A DNA stretch of 64,000 bases, from NCBI GenBank assembly GCA_026182355.1, contig JAPFBL010000070.1, positions 1,165,501 to 1,229,500 of the forward strand, written 5' to 3'. A program made the translations under genes and the position numbers. The DNA comes from Hermatobates lingyangjiaoensis. Taxonomy: Eukaryota > Arthropoda > Insecta > Hemiptera > Hermatobatidae. The number at the start of each line of letters is the position of its first letter. The stretch's first letter is position 1. Shown piece by piece: positions 10,240-22,259 of the stretch. Under the pieces are notes generated by a model. The model was not told the origin of the DNA. It saw only the letters and a list, made by a program, of their open reading frames with translations, and ran no database searches.

Positions 10240-10490
10240 AACCCAACGACCAACGAATATACGAGTAACCGCGCACTATAGTGCACGTCGTAACTAGCAG
10301 TTCCAGACCAGAGGCCTTCTACTGCTTGATTACTGTGCTACTATAACTTGGAATGTCAGTAATTCATGTCGGATATTAAGTTAGTCTGTACAGTAATGAT
10401 GTCGTATTCGCGGTCATGTGGTCTTGTTAGTTATAGTTTTTAGTCATGAGCTGGAATGGTAGTCAGATAGTCACTGGATGAAGTAATTAT
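10240..10490 (-). mobile_element. Probable 3' tail of the Jockey-type LINE
   Basis: This block lies directly downstream (minus strand) of the LINE reading frame and has similar, less AT-rich composition. It has no frame of its own and no clear poly(A) or target duplication, so its outer limit is approximate. Confidence 0.5.
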
Positions 10491-11057
10491 TCAGTGATGT
10501 TGAGGAAGGTTGGCGACAGGATTTAGAGTTTGGACAAGGAAGTTTGGATGAGTAGATAGTTTCTTGTCTTCATTGGTAGTAAGTCGGGTGATGTAGCTAT
10601 CTATTGATTCCATTTTCAAATCATGGTGAATATCAACATTACGGGCGTACCAAGGAGCTCTGGCTATAAGGCGGGCACACTTATTTTGAACAATCTGGAT
10701 ACACGCCTTGTTCGTTGGTGCAGCTCTAAACCAGACGGAGCAACCATAAGTCATCGCTGAACGAAGAACCCCCTTATGGACAAGGTCCTTGACCGAATCA
10801 GGAGAATTCCTTGATTTGAAAAGAGAATATAGATTACACATCAAGTAAATTCCAAGCTTGGATTTCTTATGTAGGTGTTGTTTGAATGTTAATCTAGAGT
10901 CTAAAATAAGATCCAGATATTTTACATGGGTTCGGTAGGGAATGATCTGGTTACCAATGAAGACAGGAGGAGGACGGGGAGAGACACCCTTGCAGAATCG
11001 AACATGGGAACTCTTTGTTGGATTCACCGCTAGTTTCCACTTTGTGAACCAATGCAA
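10491..11057 (-). pseudogene. Jockey-clade LINE reverse transcriptase, C-terminal relic
   Basis: The 188-residue minus frame matches the thumb and C-terminal region of Jockey-clade non-LTR retrotransposon ORF2. Landmarks are WKLAVNPTKS (about residues 7-16), VKYLDLILDSRLTFKQH (45-61, where the family usually has YLG), the LRSAMTYGCSVW stretch and the APWYARNVDIHHDL motif. The endonuclease and catalytic YxDD region are absent, so this is a 5'-truncated insertion. No genuine start codon is expected; homology simply begins at the truncation. It is a dead copy. Confidence 0.9.
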
Positions 11058-11059
11058 AG

Positions 11060-13040
11060 CTTAAAAACCCTATTATTTTTGGCAATATTGGAGCATAAAA
11101 CGATACCATTTTATTTTTTCATGACAATATGACTACTATTTATCAGCTACTTGTAATGTAGTTCTATAAAATCATAATTTATTATCAGATATTGTCATAC
11201 TACAAATATTTTATGAGTTTTTCAGTATAAAGGTGAAAGATAATTATTTAAGGAAATTATTTGAACTTGAATAAAAAAACTAAAATCTTAAGCTGATATT
11301 AAAAAGGAAAATGGGAAGCTACAGAGCTGATGTACGATAGCTCTGTGGACAAGTTTGATGAGTCTCAGGCCCCATCAGTATCAATAGATCTTAATCAAAA
11401 GAACTTGTTTGATCATTCTGGATCAATGATGTAAATTTTTTGTTTTATATGTCAATATTTTGTTTTATTTTGTTATATCTGACTAAAATTTAATACATGT
11501 AATCATAAAATTCATTAGCTAAAATGTTGATGATATTTTATGAAAGAGTATACATATAACAAATTCGTCATGATAGCTACATTAAAATAAAACCAAAAAT
11601 TAATTGTTTTTAATAATAATAACAACTTTTAATAGAAATAAAACTTTTTGATTATTATGATTACCAATGTTGAGTCAAGGCCATATCAGATTTTTTATTA
11701 TGATTTTTGCTATTTTATAGCATATTCTGTAAATTCTCAAATAAAACAAAATATACTGGCAATATAATTAACTAACTCGACGACTAGCTGCTAACATGTC
11801 AGATTACATCACATGACCTTTTAGTGTGTTTAATAATTTTATTATTAACATGTCTCAGTTAATATTACTAACTTCATCTATTAGTTATTGATCTATATAA
11901 AAGTTATTTTTTTTTTACAAGAGGCTTACTTATAGTTAAGTTGAATGTGTAAACCAGATTTTTTCCTAGGTATATTTTATGTTTGCATTTTTTTTAATAA
12001 AAAAAAATACGTCAAAAACTAATTGAAAAATTTTCTCTGGATTTATCAGACATGATGTAGGATTTTCTTCTTTAAGTTTGAATTTAAATTAACTACATAA
12101 ATTTAAACACTGATTATTGTAATAAATCCCTTTATTTGTGAATGTTAATTTTCAATTCATATTACTTTGAAAAATAATTATTGTTTAGTTTGATGAATGG
12201 ATCATAGCTAATTGTAATTTTAAATTGATAACGTGCCAATATGATTATAATACATTTATAATTCAGGTAGAAACTTATATTATGTTGGGTTTTTATAATA
12301 ATAACCAATTATCAAAGTTGAGCATTCTTTAAGGTCTGATTAAAATATTTTTAGATATATAAATTATAAACTTCAGTAAAACCTCTCGTTAGGTTATAAT
12401 TAAATTAATAAATATTTTTTTAAACATTTGGTTTATAATTTATAACTCAATAAAAAAATTGGAAAAGTGATTGTCAATTTAAACAGACTTATATTGGATA
12501 ATCATGTTCATTTAACTTGCCAAAATAATGTTTGATATCAATGTTTAAACATTGATGCACAGCATTGATCTCATTTGATTGGAAAGTGAGTCATATTGTT
12601 CATGAAGATGTGATGGAGCATTATACAGGCACTGATGATGCAATGATTTAAAGGTTTGAAAAGACAATCATCAGAATTACCATGAATGTGTAGAAGCATT
12701 GATAACCTACATGAATCATCACAGTATACAATATTATTACCAGGTAAACGTTGTTCTTAATGATCAGAAAAGACAATCATCATGGTTTACATGATTGTGA
12801 TGAAGATTACTCTATCCTTGATCAAAATTAATATCCTAAACAAAATAATAATTTTTGATTACTGAACGCCATTTCATATAATAATGAATAAGCTTATATT
12901 ACTATTGCAATTGGTAAGACTATATAATAAGATAGTTCTACAAATAATTTCAGTTTCAATGTTCTATTCAGAAAAGTATTCTTAAAAGTTCAGATCTTGC
13001 TCTTTCTGTTCTCCTGAAATTGTGAACAGCAGTTAATGAA
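11060..13040. other. Unassigned AT-rich DNA with a 20-bp palindrome
   Basis: No gene was recognised. A perfect palindrome, ATCAATGTTTAAACATTGAT, occurs at 12537-12556. Further on AAAGACAATCATCA occurs twice about 110 bp apart, suggesting a small old duplication. Confidence 0.5.
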
Positions 13041-13046
13041 ACTGTT

Positions 13047-13205
13047 AACAGAAGTATTTTAACAGAAGTATGTTAACAGAAGTATGTTAACAGAAGTATT
13101 TTAACAGAAGTATTTTAACAGAAGTATGTTAACAGAAGTATGTTAACAGAAGTATTTTAACAGAAGTATTTCAACAGAAGTATTTTAACAGAAGTATGTT
13201 AACAG
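13047..13205. repeat. 14-bp minisatellite
   Basis: About 11.4 copies of AACAGAAGTATKTT, where K is T or G. The variant order runs T,G,G,T,T,G,G,T,T,T,G, hinting at a four-unit (56-bp) higher-order period. One unit has TTC in place of TTT or GTT. The phase does not keep an obvious protein frame. Confidence 0.95.
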
Positions 13206-13209
13206 TTCC

Positions 13210-13900
13210 TCACTCATGTTCATTTCTCTCTATGACTGTGTTAAAAACTAATCAGCGTCCGCAGGATAGTATATAAAGTGACATGATTCCCGGATATAGT
13301 GTCTTTTTTTCTGTTAACCGTGCATGTCATCAGTTAAGGTTATAACTTGATTAATTCATTTATGTAAGGGATTTTTAAATTTTTCTATACTGTATTTAAG
13401 TTACAATACAGTTGTATTTAACTTGTGTTACAATTTAACTAGTTACAAATCTTTACTGGATCTTTAAGATTAAAATTGAATCTTAATATTTATCGTTTCC
13501 CAGTCCATCTCGGGGGTCGATTGCAAACTACAGTTTTACCTATTTCCTGACGGATAAGATTTTTCTATTTTACGCTCGAATAAACGTAGAGTCAGTACAA
13601 GCTATCAATTCAGATAATAATAATTGTAATAATAATAACTAATTATATTAATAACCAACAATTTATAATAATTTTTTATAATAAAAATATATCGATATGT
13701 TTTGATTTTCCTTATAATAATGCAGTTTTGAAAGAATAAAAACACTTGTGATTACGCTAGTTTTTAAGTTGGATCTCATTTGTTCATTAACTTTTTTTAC
13801 TACGAGTATGTTAAACATTTTTAGATGTAAATATGAAACTTGTCTCTAGTTTTGCAATCAGTTAGTATGTGTTTTTATCCAAAGCCAGTGATGATAGACA
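13210..13900. other. Unassigned AT-rich DNA
   Basis: Nothing recognised beyond short AT-rich frames. Confidence 0.5.
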
Positions 13901-13904
13901 AAGT

Positions 13905-14135
13905 CTCTGCATAAACAAGGTTCTATTAAGAAAACAACACTTTTCAAGCACTGAGTGTTCTCTTTCAGGATAATTGCTTTTGTGAGAAGATAGAATGGGG
14001 GGATTGTCATTTGTTTCTATCGTCTACGTTCTAATGCTTTAGATTCTACCTTCTCATTACAAGCTGATACACTTGAAGGAGAAAAATAAATGTTCGAAAC
14101 ATGCCTCTTTAACAAAACTTTGTGCATGTTCATAA
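13905..14135. mobile_element. Decayed hammerhead inverted pair (PLE family D-like)
   Basis: Left (minus) and right (plus) arms share GCATAAACAAGGTT-like outer sequence and hammerhead-like cores. The left core reads CUGAAAGA, then GAACACUC..., then GAAAAGUGUU; the right reads CUUGAAGGA, then UUCGAAACAUG. Both have indels in the first core strand, so neither should cleave. Confidence 0.5.
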
Positions 14136-14609
14136 TGTAGTTTACTTCGCTTATAATACTGAAGTACTCAAGGCAGGTTGTACGTCCTATACAGTTTTAA
14201 GTAGAAATAGAGTTAAACATTATACTTGATGTCAGGTTTTTTTATAATGTTCAAATTGAAGTTTCTTTAAATATACGAGTATATTATTAGCACATTTACT
14301 TGGATAATTATCAGAAAAATTCTCCAACTGTAAATGAATTAACTAGAATTTGTGAGATCTGGTTCAGTATAGTGGCCATAATGTTAACATAAAGTCTCGG
14401 ATTTTAAATCTTTGTAATAAAACATTTTTCTTAAATGCAAGTTCTAGAATCTTTTTCATTAACTTCAACAGAAAAAAATGTAAATACAATCGAGCTGTGT
14501 CTGTATGATATCAGACACTCATATACTAATACTACGATATACGATATATTACGACGTCAGCTCATAGTCAAATAATCTGGTATCGTCAAATTTGGGGTAG
14601 TAATGGAGT

Positions 14610-15120
14610 GATTAAGCGCTTCTACTAGCCTCTAACACTTAACTGCGACTTTCGGCCTTCACGAGGCTACCCTGTTAACCTGCTATATGCAGGGACAATA
14701 GAAAGAGGAGGAGAAGGTGACCAGGTGCTGGGTCTGACCACCTTCGTTTCCCATCCTTCCTAATCCCCAAATCACCTCCTTTTATCCCAGCCCCAATCTA
14801 AGGTGTTATGCGATTCGTGCCGAAGGATGGATGATACAGGGGTTTCTGTATTATGAACGGAGCCTCAAGGGCACCAGGCGACCCCTTGCCTTGAGTAAAT
14901 AGCCTTACTCCAGTACGCGGTGCTCTCCTGTAGCAGACAAAATACCATCGATAGAGCTTCAGGGATATTCCCCTGTAAGGAGAAGGAAGTCTGAAGACCA
15001 TCCTCCGGAAGCGCAGAGGGTCCAAATGCGCTAACTAGTGGGAACATCCCACAAGTGCACCTGTGGACCCGAAGAAGACTATCCCGAAGAAGGAGAAAGA
15101 AAGTTACTTTCTCCCGAAAC
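14610..15120 (+). mobile_element. GC-rich block upstream of LINE 3' relic
   Basis: This block is clearly GC-richer than its flanks and joins the zinc-knuckle relic downstream without a visible boundary, so it is probably the same dead element with scrambled frames. It contains a strong hairpin GGAGAAAG/CTTTCTCC around 15090-15116, preceded by CCGAAGA and followed by GAAAC, loosely resembling a hammerhead. Confidence 0.45.
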
Positions 15121-15370
15121 ATAGGGAGCCTGAATGGACATTACCAATGATGGTTTGTGCAGATTCTGCAAAGAGAAAGAAACACCGTTGCACCTGCTGA
15201 TAACTTGTAAGGCAACTTTACTGTAGAGAGGCAGGTGCTTCGGGACACTCAGCAAACCACAGAAAAACTTTTACAGCTGGAACCAGCAAAAGTGCTGAGC
15301 TTCTTGAAGGCGTTGAAGCTAACTGCTGGGGTACTTTAGTACAGAAGAGGGGAAGTACAATAGTTTTTTT
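15121..15370 (+). pseudogene. R1/I-group LINE C-terminal zinc-knuckle relic
   Basis: The plus strand reads TNDGLCRFCKEKETPLHLLITCKATLL followed by a stop. The C-x2-C-x7-H-x4-C pattern is the zinc knuckle found after the reverse transcriptase in R1/I-type LINEs. A shifted frame continues with AEFLKALKLTAG-like sequence, similar to the usual last residues (LLxFLKxTGL). A T-rich run follows. Confidence 0.75.
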
Positions 15371-15374
15371 TTAA

Positions 15375-17790
15375 GATGCAGTGCTATAGTCACCCTCAAA
15401 TATTAAAAATAAATGAAATAAAAATAAATCTTCAAATTTACGGCTCATAATGTAATCAGCTATTAGTTGCTACTGCTACCAAATAATTATGACGTATCAC
15501 TCAAGATTTCATTCGTGAATAAGAGTAGATATCATCAGTAAATTGTATAAGACTAGAGCAACAGGCTTTTAGCACATCCCGAAATTCTAAATATCCACTT
15601 GTTCTAAATTATACCATACTGAAGTTTATTAAGAGAGTGTTAACAATAATATTGCATCGTTTACACTAAATTTCAAAGACTTCTCCTTAGAGACTACGAG
15701 TGTAATATTTTTCATTTTCACGTGGAAAAATATAGGGTTAAATTTTTAGCAAAAAAACATGCTAACTGCTGGATGAAACCGAATTTAATAGGGGATAATT
15801 AATGAGTTATGAACAAACTTTTGACCCAAAAACAGTATGTTTAGCCTTACTGTACGTCTCAACTCTTATTTGAAGCAAAAGTATTCAACTTACAAAAATG
15901 CAAATCCCAGTTGCTATAAAGAGTAGGGGTACTCCTGGGGTTGACAAGACTAATACAAAATGTCAGTTTTGCTTGAAAGAAAGTAATTAGAGTCCCAGGA
16001 AAGTTAAATAATTGTGTAATAATGAAGTAGAGGGCCTGCAAACTCTAAATAAAGTTTTATCAAGGCAACTCAGAGTACACGCTCTGGTAGGCTAGAATGA
16101 ACTCTGTTCATTTACACTTAATAGAATTAATGCTGATGCTTCAACCCTGATAGCTCTTTTGCTTTGACAACGTGTTTATTATGCCACAGATTATTAAATA
16201 TCTGATATTAAAATCACCTTTTTAGAATATTACGCCAACAAAGGTTAGCAGAATAGGAATAAAAAAAAAGCCGTGTGTGAAGCTGCAGCCTTTTTGGCTA
16301 AAAGCAAAGTTCTTTATTTTCATTAATTGACCAGCTTAGTTAAAATATAAATAGATAATTTCCCATCTGTTAAATTTCTATCAGCATGTATTTCTGTATT
16401 GTCTCATTAATCACCGTCAATACCCTAAGCCCTAAGACATGTTCAAGAATTTAATTATTTTCGATTTATACTTTAATATCAAATGCCGGTTAAAAAGCAC
16501 ATATACAATTATACATTTACTTAATATACGGTCAAAGGTTATACATTTTATAACAAAACTAACCTTTCTAGTTATTCGATAAATATTATTTTTTTCAGTT
16601 AGTTCTATTGTCATTTCTATGATAATTTTTAAATTTCAGCATTCTAGAGATAGTAGTTTAGTAGAGAAAAATGTTGCCTAAAATAACTGGCAAAAGAATT
16701 AACTTTCCATCTTGCAATATTACTTCCGAACAATAGAGCACAAGTAGAATATTAATGAGCCTTACGGTAATCTTGGCATGTGGGAATATTTCCCGAAAAC
16801 TTATCTCTCATCCACACTATAAACGCTATTTTAAGGTATAATATCGAATTGTTCTATCAAATATCGTACGTGTAGCGGGTTCGCAAACTTTTAGATTTAC
16901 AACAACCCACTCAGCCATGAGCATATGAACACATGCAAAAAAAATACCAACAATAGACTCAACTTACCTCCAGTAATACGTGTTGAAGGAAAGATTGTTT
17001 TGTCAACATGTAGCTGTTCAAGCGTTAATAAGATCAAGAACAAACAAAATAAAATCAAAATAAGAGTGAGAATTGAACCCTGGATCTACTAGTTACTTTC
17101 GTGTCTGATTTCGTCATTATTCAAGAAAGTAAATATATTTAAGATATATAGTTAGTGTGATGTAAATGGTTCCATTAGGCACTGCAGTAATTCTACCTAT
17201 CATTAAATTATGAAGTAGAAAGGGTAAGAACTTATTGAAGGATTAACTACGGATGCATTTATCTTTCAAGAGTTTGATAAATAATTCATTTTAGCCGGTA
17301 GTTGTTTTTAATGAAATAAGTTCTTATAGCTGTTGGATTATTGGATTACCCTGAGAATTTTATTCAGAAATTCATCCAATTAACATTCAGAATTATCCCT
17401 GACAAGAAGGTGCTTCGGAGGGAGAAAGGTGTAAAAAAGTTTATTTTTTCAAAATCAAATTATGAACCTTATTTACTAGGTGATATATTCTCTTTCAACA
17501 AACTTTTTTTACCTTAACTTTAATAGGTATAATAGATACATAGGTCATTTATTTCTCATTGTTAGTTTTTCTAGATTACCTTCAGGAGCAAAGGTTTTTA
17601 ACCGTAGCATTCAGTTCAAGAAAATTTATAAGAATAAATTAATTATAAACAATTAATGAGTAAAGAAGAACTAATCATGAAAGAAATCGATTTTAAAGTT
17701 TTATTCAATGATGGTTTTTGATTAAACTTAAGTTTATTTAAAATACTTCGTGATTAGAATGTATTGAGACCGGTTCACCTAATTTTTGAG
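15375..17790. other. Unassigned AT-rich DNA
   Basis: I see no gene, RNA or named repeat in these 2.4 kb; short frames lack recognisable motifs. Confidence 0.5.
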
Positions 17791-17794
17791 ACGT

Positions 17795-18049
17795 AATTGA
17801 AAGTATTGGAATGGGGTTCGATTACGCTGAGCACCTGTCTCGTGAGATGATTGTGTGAGTTTGCTTCTGTGTGTGAATGAATCGGTGATTTGCCGGTGTT
17901 CTGGGTGCCTGGTTCTGTTTTCGACAGGTGAGTTTGTATGTTTGAGAACGGATGGAAGGCTGTTGGTGTGTTAAATTCTGGGTGTCTAGGTCTCGAGAGA
18001 TGATTGGTTTTATAGTAAAGAGATGGTTTTATAGTAATGGTTAACTGTG
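17795..18049. other. GT-rich flank of the 18S fragment
   Basis: This is a moderately GC- and T-rich segment with TTGCCGGTGTTCTGGGTGCC. A related string, TTGCCGGTTCTCCTGG, occurs on the other side of the 18S fragment. It could be rDNA spacer sequence, but this cannot be shown from the window alone. Confidence 0.3.
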
Positions 18050-18094
18050 CTGGTCACACAAATGTTGAGCATGGTTGAAGGGTTTTAGTGTACT
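18050..18094 (+). repeat. 45-bp direct repeat, left of 18S fragment
   Basis: The segment starts CTGGTCACACAAATGTTGAG and ends TTTTAGTGTACT. It matches the copy at 18766-18810 with one mismatch and directly abuts the rRNA-derived sequence. Confidence 0.95.
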
Positions 18095-18765
18095 GATGAC
18101 TCTAAATAACCACGCAGATCGCACGGTCTATGAACCGGCGACACATCTTTGAAATACCTGCTTTATCAACTGTCGATGGTAGATGCTATGTCTACCATGG
18201 TTGTAACGGGTAACGGGGAATCAGGGTTCGATTCCGAAAAGGGAGCCTGAGAAACGGCTACCACATCCAAGGAAGGCAGCAGGCATGGGGAGGTAGGTAG
18301 TGACAAAAAATAACGATAAGGGACTCATCCGAGGCCCCGTAATCGGAATGAGTACACTTTAAAACCTTTAACGAGGATCAATTGGAGGGCAAGTCTGGTG
18401 CCAGCAGCCGTGGTAATTCCATTTCCAATAGCGTGTATTAAAGCTGTTGCGGTTAAAAAGCTCGTGGTTGGTTCTGTGTACCACGCTGTCGGGGCTATAG
18501 TGGGCTCATTTGGTTTCATTTCGTGATGGCCTTTGGTCTCATGGAAGACCGTTTGAGTTTTGCTTGGTTCCCGTTGTTGCTGCCGCTGTGCTCTTGACTG
18601 AGTGCCAAGGCGGGCCGACACTTTGAACAAATTAAAGTGCTTAAAGCAGGCTTAGTTTAGCCTGAATAGTGGTGCATGGAATAATGGAATAGGACCTTGG
18701 TTCTATTTTATTGGTTTTCTGAACTCAAGGTAATGATAAATGTGGACTGGCGGGGGCGTTCGTCA
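18095..18765 (+). pseudogene. 18S rRNA fragment (nuclear rDNA pseudogene)
   Basis: The sequence is 18S small-subunit rRNA from roughly helix 9 to the region after V4. Landmarks are CAGATCGCACGGTC, GTAACGGGGAATCAGGGTTC, GAGAAACGGCTACCACATCC, GGTGCCAGCAGCCGTGGTAA, GGTTAAAAAGCTCGT and GAGTGCCAAGGCGGGCCGA. It lacks about 20 bp after GGCAGCAGGC (the AAATTACCCACTCCCGGCA part), has a small GGTA duplication, and shows C-to-T or G-to-A changes at former CpG sites such as GCCGCGG to GCCGTGG. It is a non-functional, partial copy rather than part of an rDNA array. Confidence 0.96.
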
Positions 18766-18810
18766 CTGGTCACACAAATGTTGAGCATGGTTGAAGGATT
18801 TTAGTGTACT
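18766..18810 (+). repeat. 45-bp direct repeat, right of 18S fragment
   Basis: It matches the left copy with a single G/A difference. Together they bracket the 18S fragment exactly, like an unusually long target-site duplication or the result of a duplication of flanking DNA. Confidence 0.95.
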
Positions 18811-19295
18811 TAAAGTTGCCGGTTCTCCTGGTTTTTGTGAGACCATCTATGGCTCACTAAGTGACAGTGTGTGGGATGTGTGTACCTTCGTGAGGTCAGT
18901 ATTTATTGCCCTGGACTTATAAATGGCAAAACCCTACGATATGGCAATAGTACTTTGCGGAAAAAGTAATCAAAATTGTGATATTCATGAAAATAAAAAC
19001 TGCTTAGTCAAAGTAACATAAGTTCCTTTTTCTTCAAGTAACTGAGAGAGATGAATATTAAAGTGTAAGCAAGCATGAGAGGTATTTTTATATCATATCT
19101 AAAAAGTTAATTCAAGTAGAGTTTGCTTTAATTTTTGCTTTAATCAATATAATTGATTCAAAATATAAATTTTTATAATGAGGTAACTAAAAGTTAAGTG
19201 GTGTATCATTCAAGAATTTTCTTCTTAAAATTGAAATGATCCTAAAAAAAAATAGGGAACAAATGAGAATAATACGACTTGTTGAATTGTGCTTA
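18811..19295. other. Right flank of 18S fragment, then AT-rich DNA
   Basis: The first 150 bp are GT-rich with TGTGGGATGTGTGTACC and resemble the left flank in style; the rest is AT-rich with no feature. Confidence 0.35.
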
Positions 19296-19298
19296 AAC

Positions 19299-19540
19299 TT
19301 TTTTTTTTTTGTTACTGAATATAATTAAAAGGAATAGGAAAATGTGTGATGCGATGAAAGTGATTAGAAAAGCATTGGGAAAGCGCCATGCGCCGTGCAG
19401 CCTGGTAGCTTGTGGCCTGACTGGCAGGTCCTTCCTAACTGCCGAGCGACTCGTTTGCCTCGGAGCTTCTGTAGGCGTTTCGCGTCCTTCGCAATCTACT
19501 CCAACTTTCACAGGCTTCCCTGACCAGCAAAGTAAGCCCT
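19299..19540 (-). other. GC-rich island ending in an A-tract (possible retroposed fragment)
   Basis: About 160 bp (roughly 19370-19530) are markedly GC-richer than the flanks. On the minus strand the block runs into a 12-base A-tract, as expected for a retroposed 3' end. Frames are open on both strands (about 119 codons plus, 72 minus), but neither product was recognised. No target duplication was found. Confidence 0.35.
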
Positions 19541-19669
19541 ACTCTATCTACTATTGCCACAAAAACTTCCTTAGATCAAATTTATATTCATTTATTCCAA
19601 ATATAGAACTTCCAATCAAAAACTATAAGTACATAAATTTTGCACTTTTTACAAATATATATATATGAG

Positions 19670-22255
19670 AAAATTACCTTATTTTAAAACGCAATATTAA
19701 ATTAATTAAAACCAAATTATAAAAAAATTGTGTCAAAAATGTTCCAAATAAATAGCCATATATCAAATTAAAATTTCTTATTCATATACTTCGCTTGATA
19801 TTAATTAATTTCCATTAGTTGGCAACGATCGCAATTTTAAAATTAACTTTGTTTTTAAATTTTACAGTAATTGTTATATAGTGAAAAGTGTATTTCTAAT
19901 GAATTTGTTGTGTTTACAATATCGAAACCAAGTTAGTTATAAATAGGATATTAAATTTGAAATATTTTAAGGTGAGAGAAAAATGTTAAAAGTAAAGAAA
20001 TTATCTAAAGGAAAGAGTTATTAAGATTGATGGAAGTTGTTGAAGTTAAAAAAGAATACTGATGTACAATGCTGTATCACTTACTAGAAATCTGGTCATT
20101 GCTTTAACACAATTTGTCTATAGTACCTTAATAAAAAAACTAGTTTTTATTTTTTTTAAATTTGAAAAGTAAGTACAAAATTAATTAAACTAAGAAAACT
20201 TCTAAGGTGTTGGTGTGCTGTGATGTATGAAGAAAATAAACATAGTGCTTTTTGAATTATCACATTAATGTTATAAATGGATAATATTTATTCATTTATG
20301 CATCAAAAAAAATTTTGGTTATTCAATTTTCACAGCATATTATACACCTATCATTTTTATTGTATTCCCTGGAATATTTCCTAAGGTATATTAACATTAT
20401 TTTAATACTGTAGTAATCTTTAAAGCTACAAAGAAACGATTGGAGATGTAAATTTTGAAATTATTTTATGTTTGTACTTAAGGCTAAAAAAAAAATAGCT
20501 CAGTGAGCATATTTAAAAGAACTACATACTGCCCAATGAGGAATATTATGGTCTCTGAAGCTATTTCAGGTATACATATAGGTTAAAAAACAAATTTATA
20601 TGCTTATAAATATCCAGACAAATAGTGGACCTATTGAATGACTATCGTAGAGTAATGAAATACAACAGGAGACATTTCCTGCTAAATCTTGTGATGTACA
20701 AATGAAATTGCTTATCATATAATCAGCAAGAAACCGCAACTAATGAGTTAGACTTGTGATAATCTACACTGAAGAGATATCAAATCACTGAAGCTAATGA
20801 ACGAAATAGCAGTATCACCTGTTGGGCTATCAATTAACAAATTAGAGTTAGTTAGTAAATTAAATAGCCATTTTGTTTTCAGAAACATTTCAATAAGATT
20901 AATAAAAGTTAATTAAAATAAAATTTTATTAATATTTCTTTTGGTTTAAATTTTTAATATGTTTTCTTTAAAATAACATTAGTGGTTATATAACTTTTAA
21001 TGTAAAATACAAATGATTTGAATTGAACATTGGTTATTGATTATAATTTTATTTTAAAAAAAAATATTTGTTTTAAACAAGTTATATTAAACTCAAAGGT
21101 TTTACTATGATTATTGCAAAAGAAATCCTGCAAGTAGTTATCGATGGAAATAGTAGATGTGATTTTAAGTTCTATTTTGGGTATGGTAATAATTTGGAAT
21201 CTTTATCAAAGACTACAAAATGAAAAATATCTTCTCACAATAACTAATTGCTGTGGAGATATTGTTCTACAGTATGATAAAGTATTTTTCTATAATGCAA
21301 TATTATTTATAGGTATATAACCGATCACATTTCTATATAAAGGACTATAGTTATGTCGAGTTTTATTATGATTTGTTAAATGGACAAACTTGTGGGGTGA
21401 TTACTACAACATTTTGCATACCACATCTATACACATTCACATTATCATCCTAGAAATAAAGAACTGAAAAGGTTTCTTTAATCGAAACGACATAAATCAC
21501 TCCAAACAAACTATTTTATATCTTGATATTATTTATAAATTAAATCAAACGAGAAACTACATATCAGAAGCATTGTAATTATAACAGGTGAACAATAATA
21601 ATCAGCCACTTAACACCTTTTTGTTTTATTATTTCTTATTATGAATTACTGAACTAAATTTGAGTGATTCTGAATTTGTTAGAATTGAACTACCAAATAA
21701 AAATGAATTTAATTATTACTTATAGATAAAATATTACAATGGATTTATTGTTATGCATATTGAATTAGAAGAGAAAAATTTTTAAAAATTAATGTTAAAT
21801 AATGTTCAGTTCATAATTTTACCAAAGGAATGATTTGTTAACGAATAAAACATGAGCGTTTCTTAAAGAACAGAAATGAAGTTAAAATTCTATAGAAAAA
21901 TAACTCCACTGAAGGATGTATATCAAAATGTAAACAAATTGCTAACACCAATTCAATATTTATCAGGTTTTTGACATTTGTTAGACTGTGATACTTCAGA
22001 GAAAAAGATTTCAAATCAATGTTGTACAGAAAAAAAAATTGTAATATGCCTGTAGTTTTACAACTTTCTCTGAATATATTCATTTAAAAAAAAATTAATT
22101 TGAATATTTTAGCACAGATTTTTTTATATTGTTTTTACTGATTTTAATATAGTCATAATTTTAAAAGGGAACGTATTGTTGAGCTCTTTGGTAGAACTCA
22201 AAAATACGTGGCCATTGTACTGTATTTTTTGTATGTTATACAATTAATGAATATA
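19670..22255. other. Unassigned AT-rich DNA
   Basis: Nothing supportable is seen in these 2.6 kb: no conserved frame, RNA or repeat. Confidence 0.5.
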
Positions 22256-22259
22256 CAAT

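Noticed and set aside
13047..13205. A possible CRISPR-like array at the 14-bp repeat
   Set aside because: The units are contiguous with no spacers, and the sequence is eukaryotic; it is a minisatellite.
18325..18630. A 101-codon minus frame over the 18S fragment
   Set aside because: It lies wholly antisense to rRNA-derived sequence and has no independent support.
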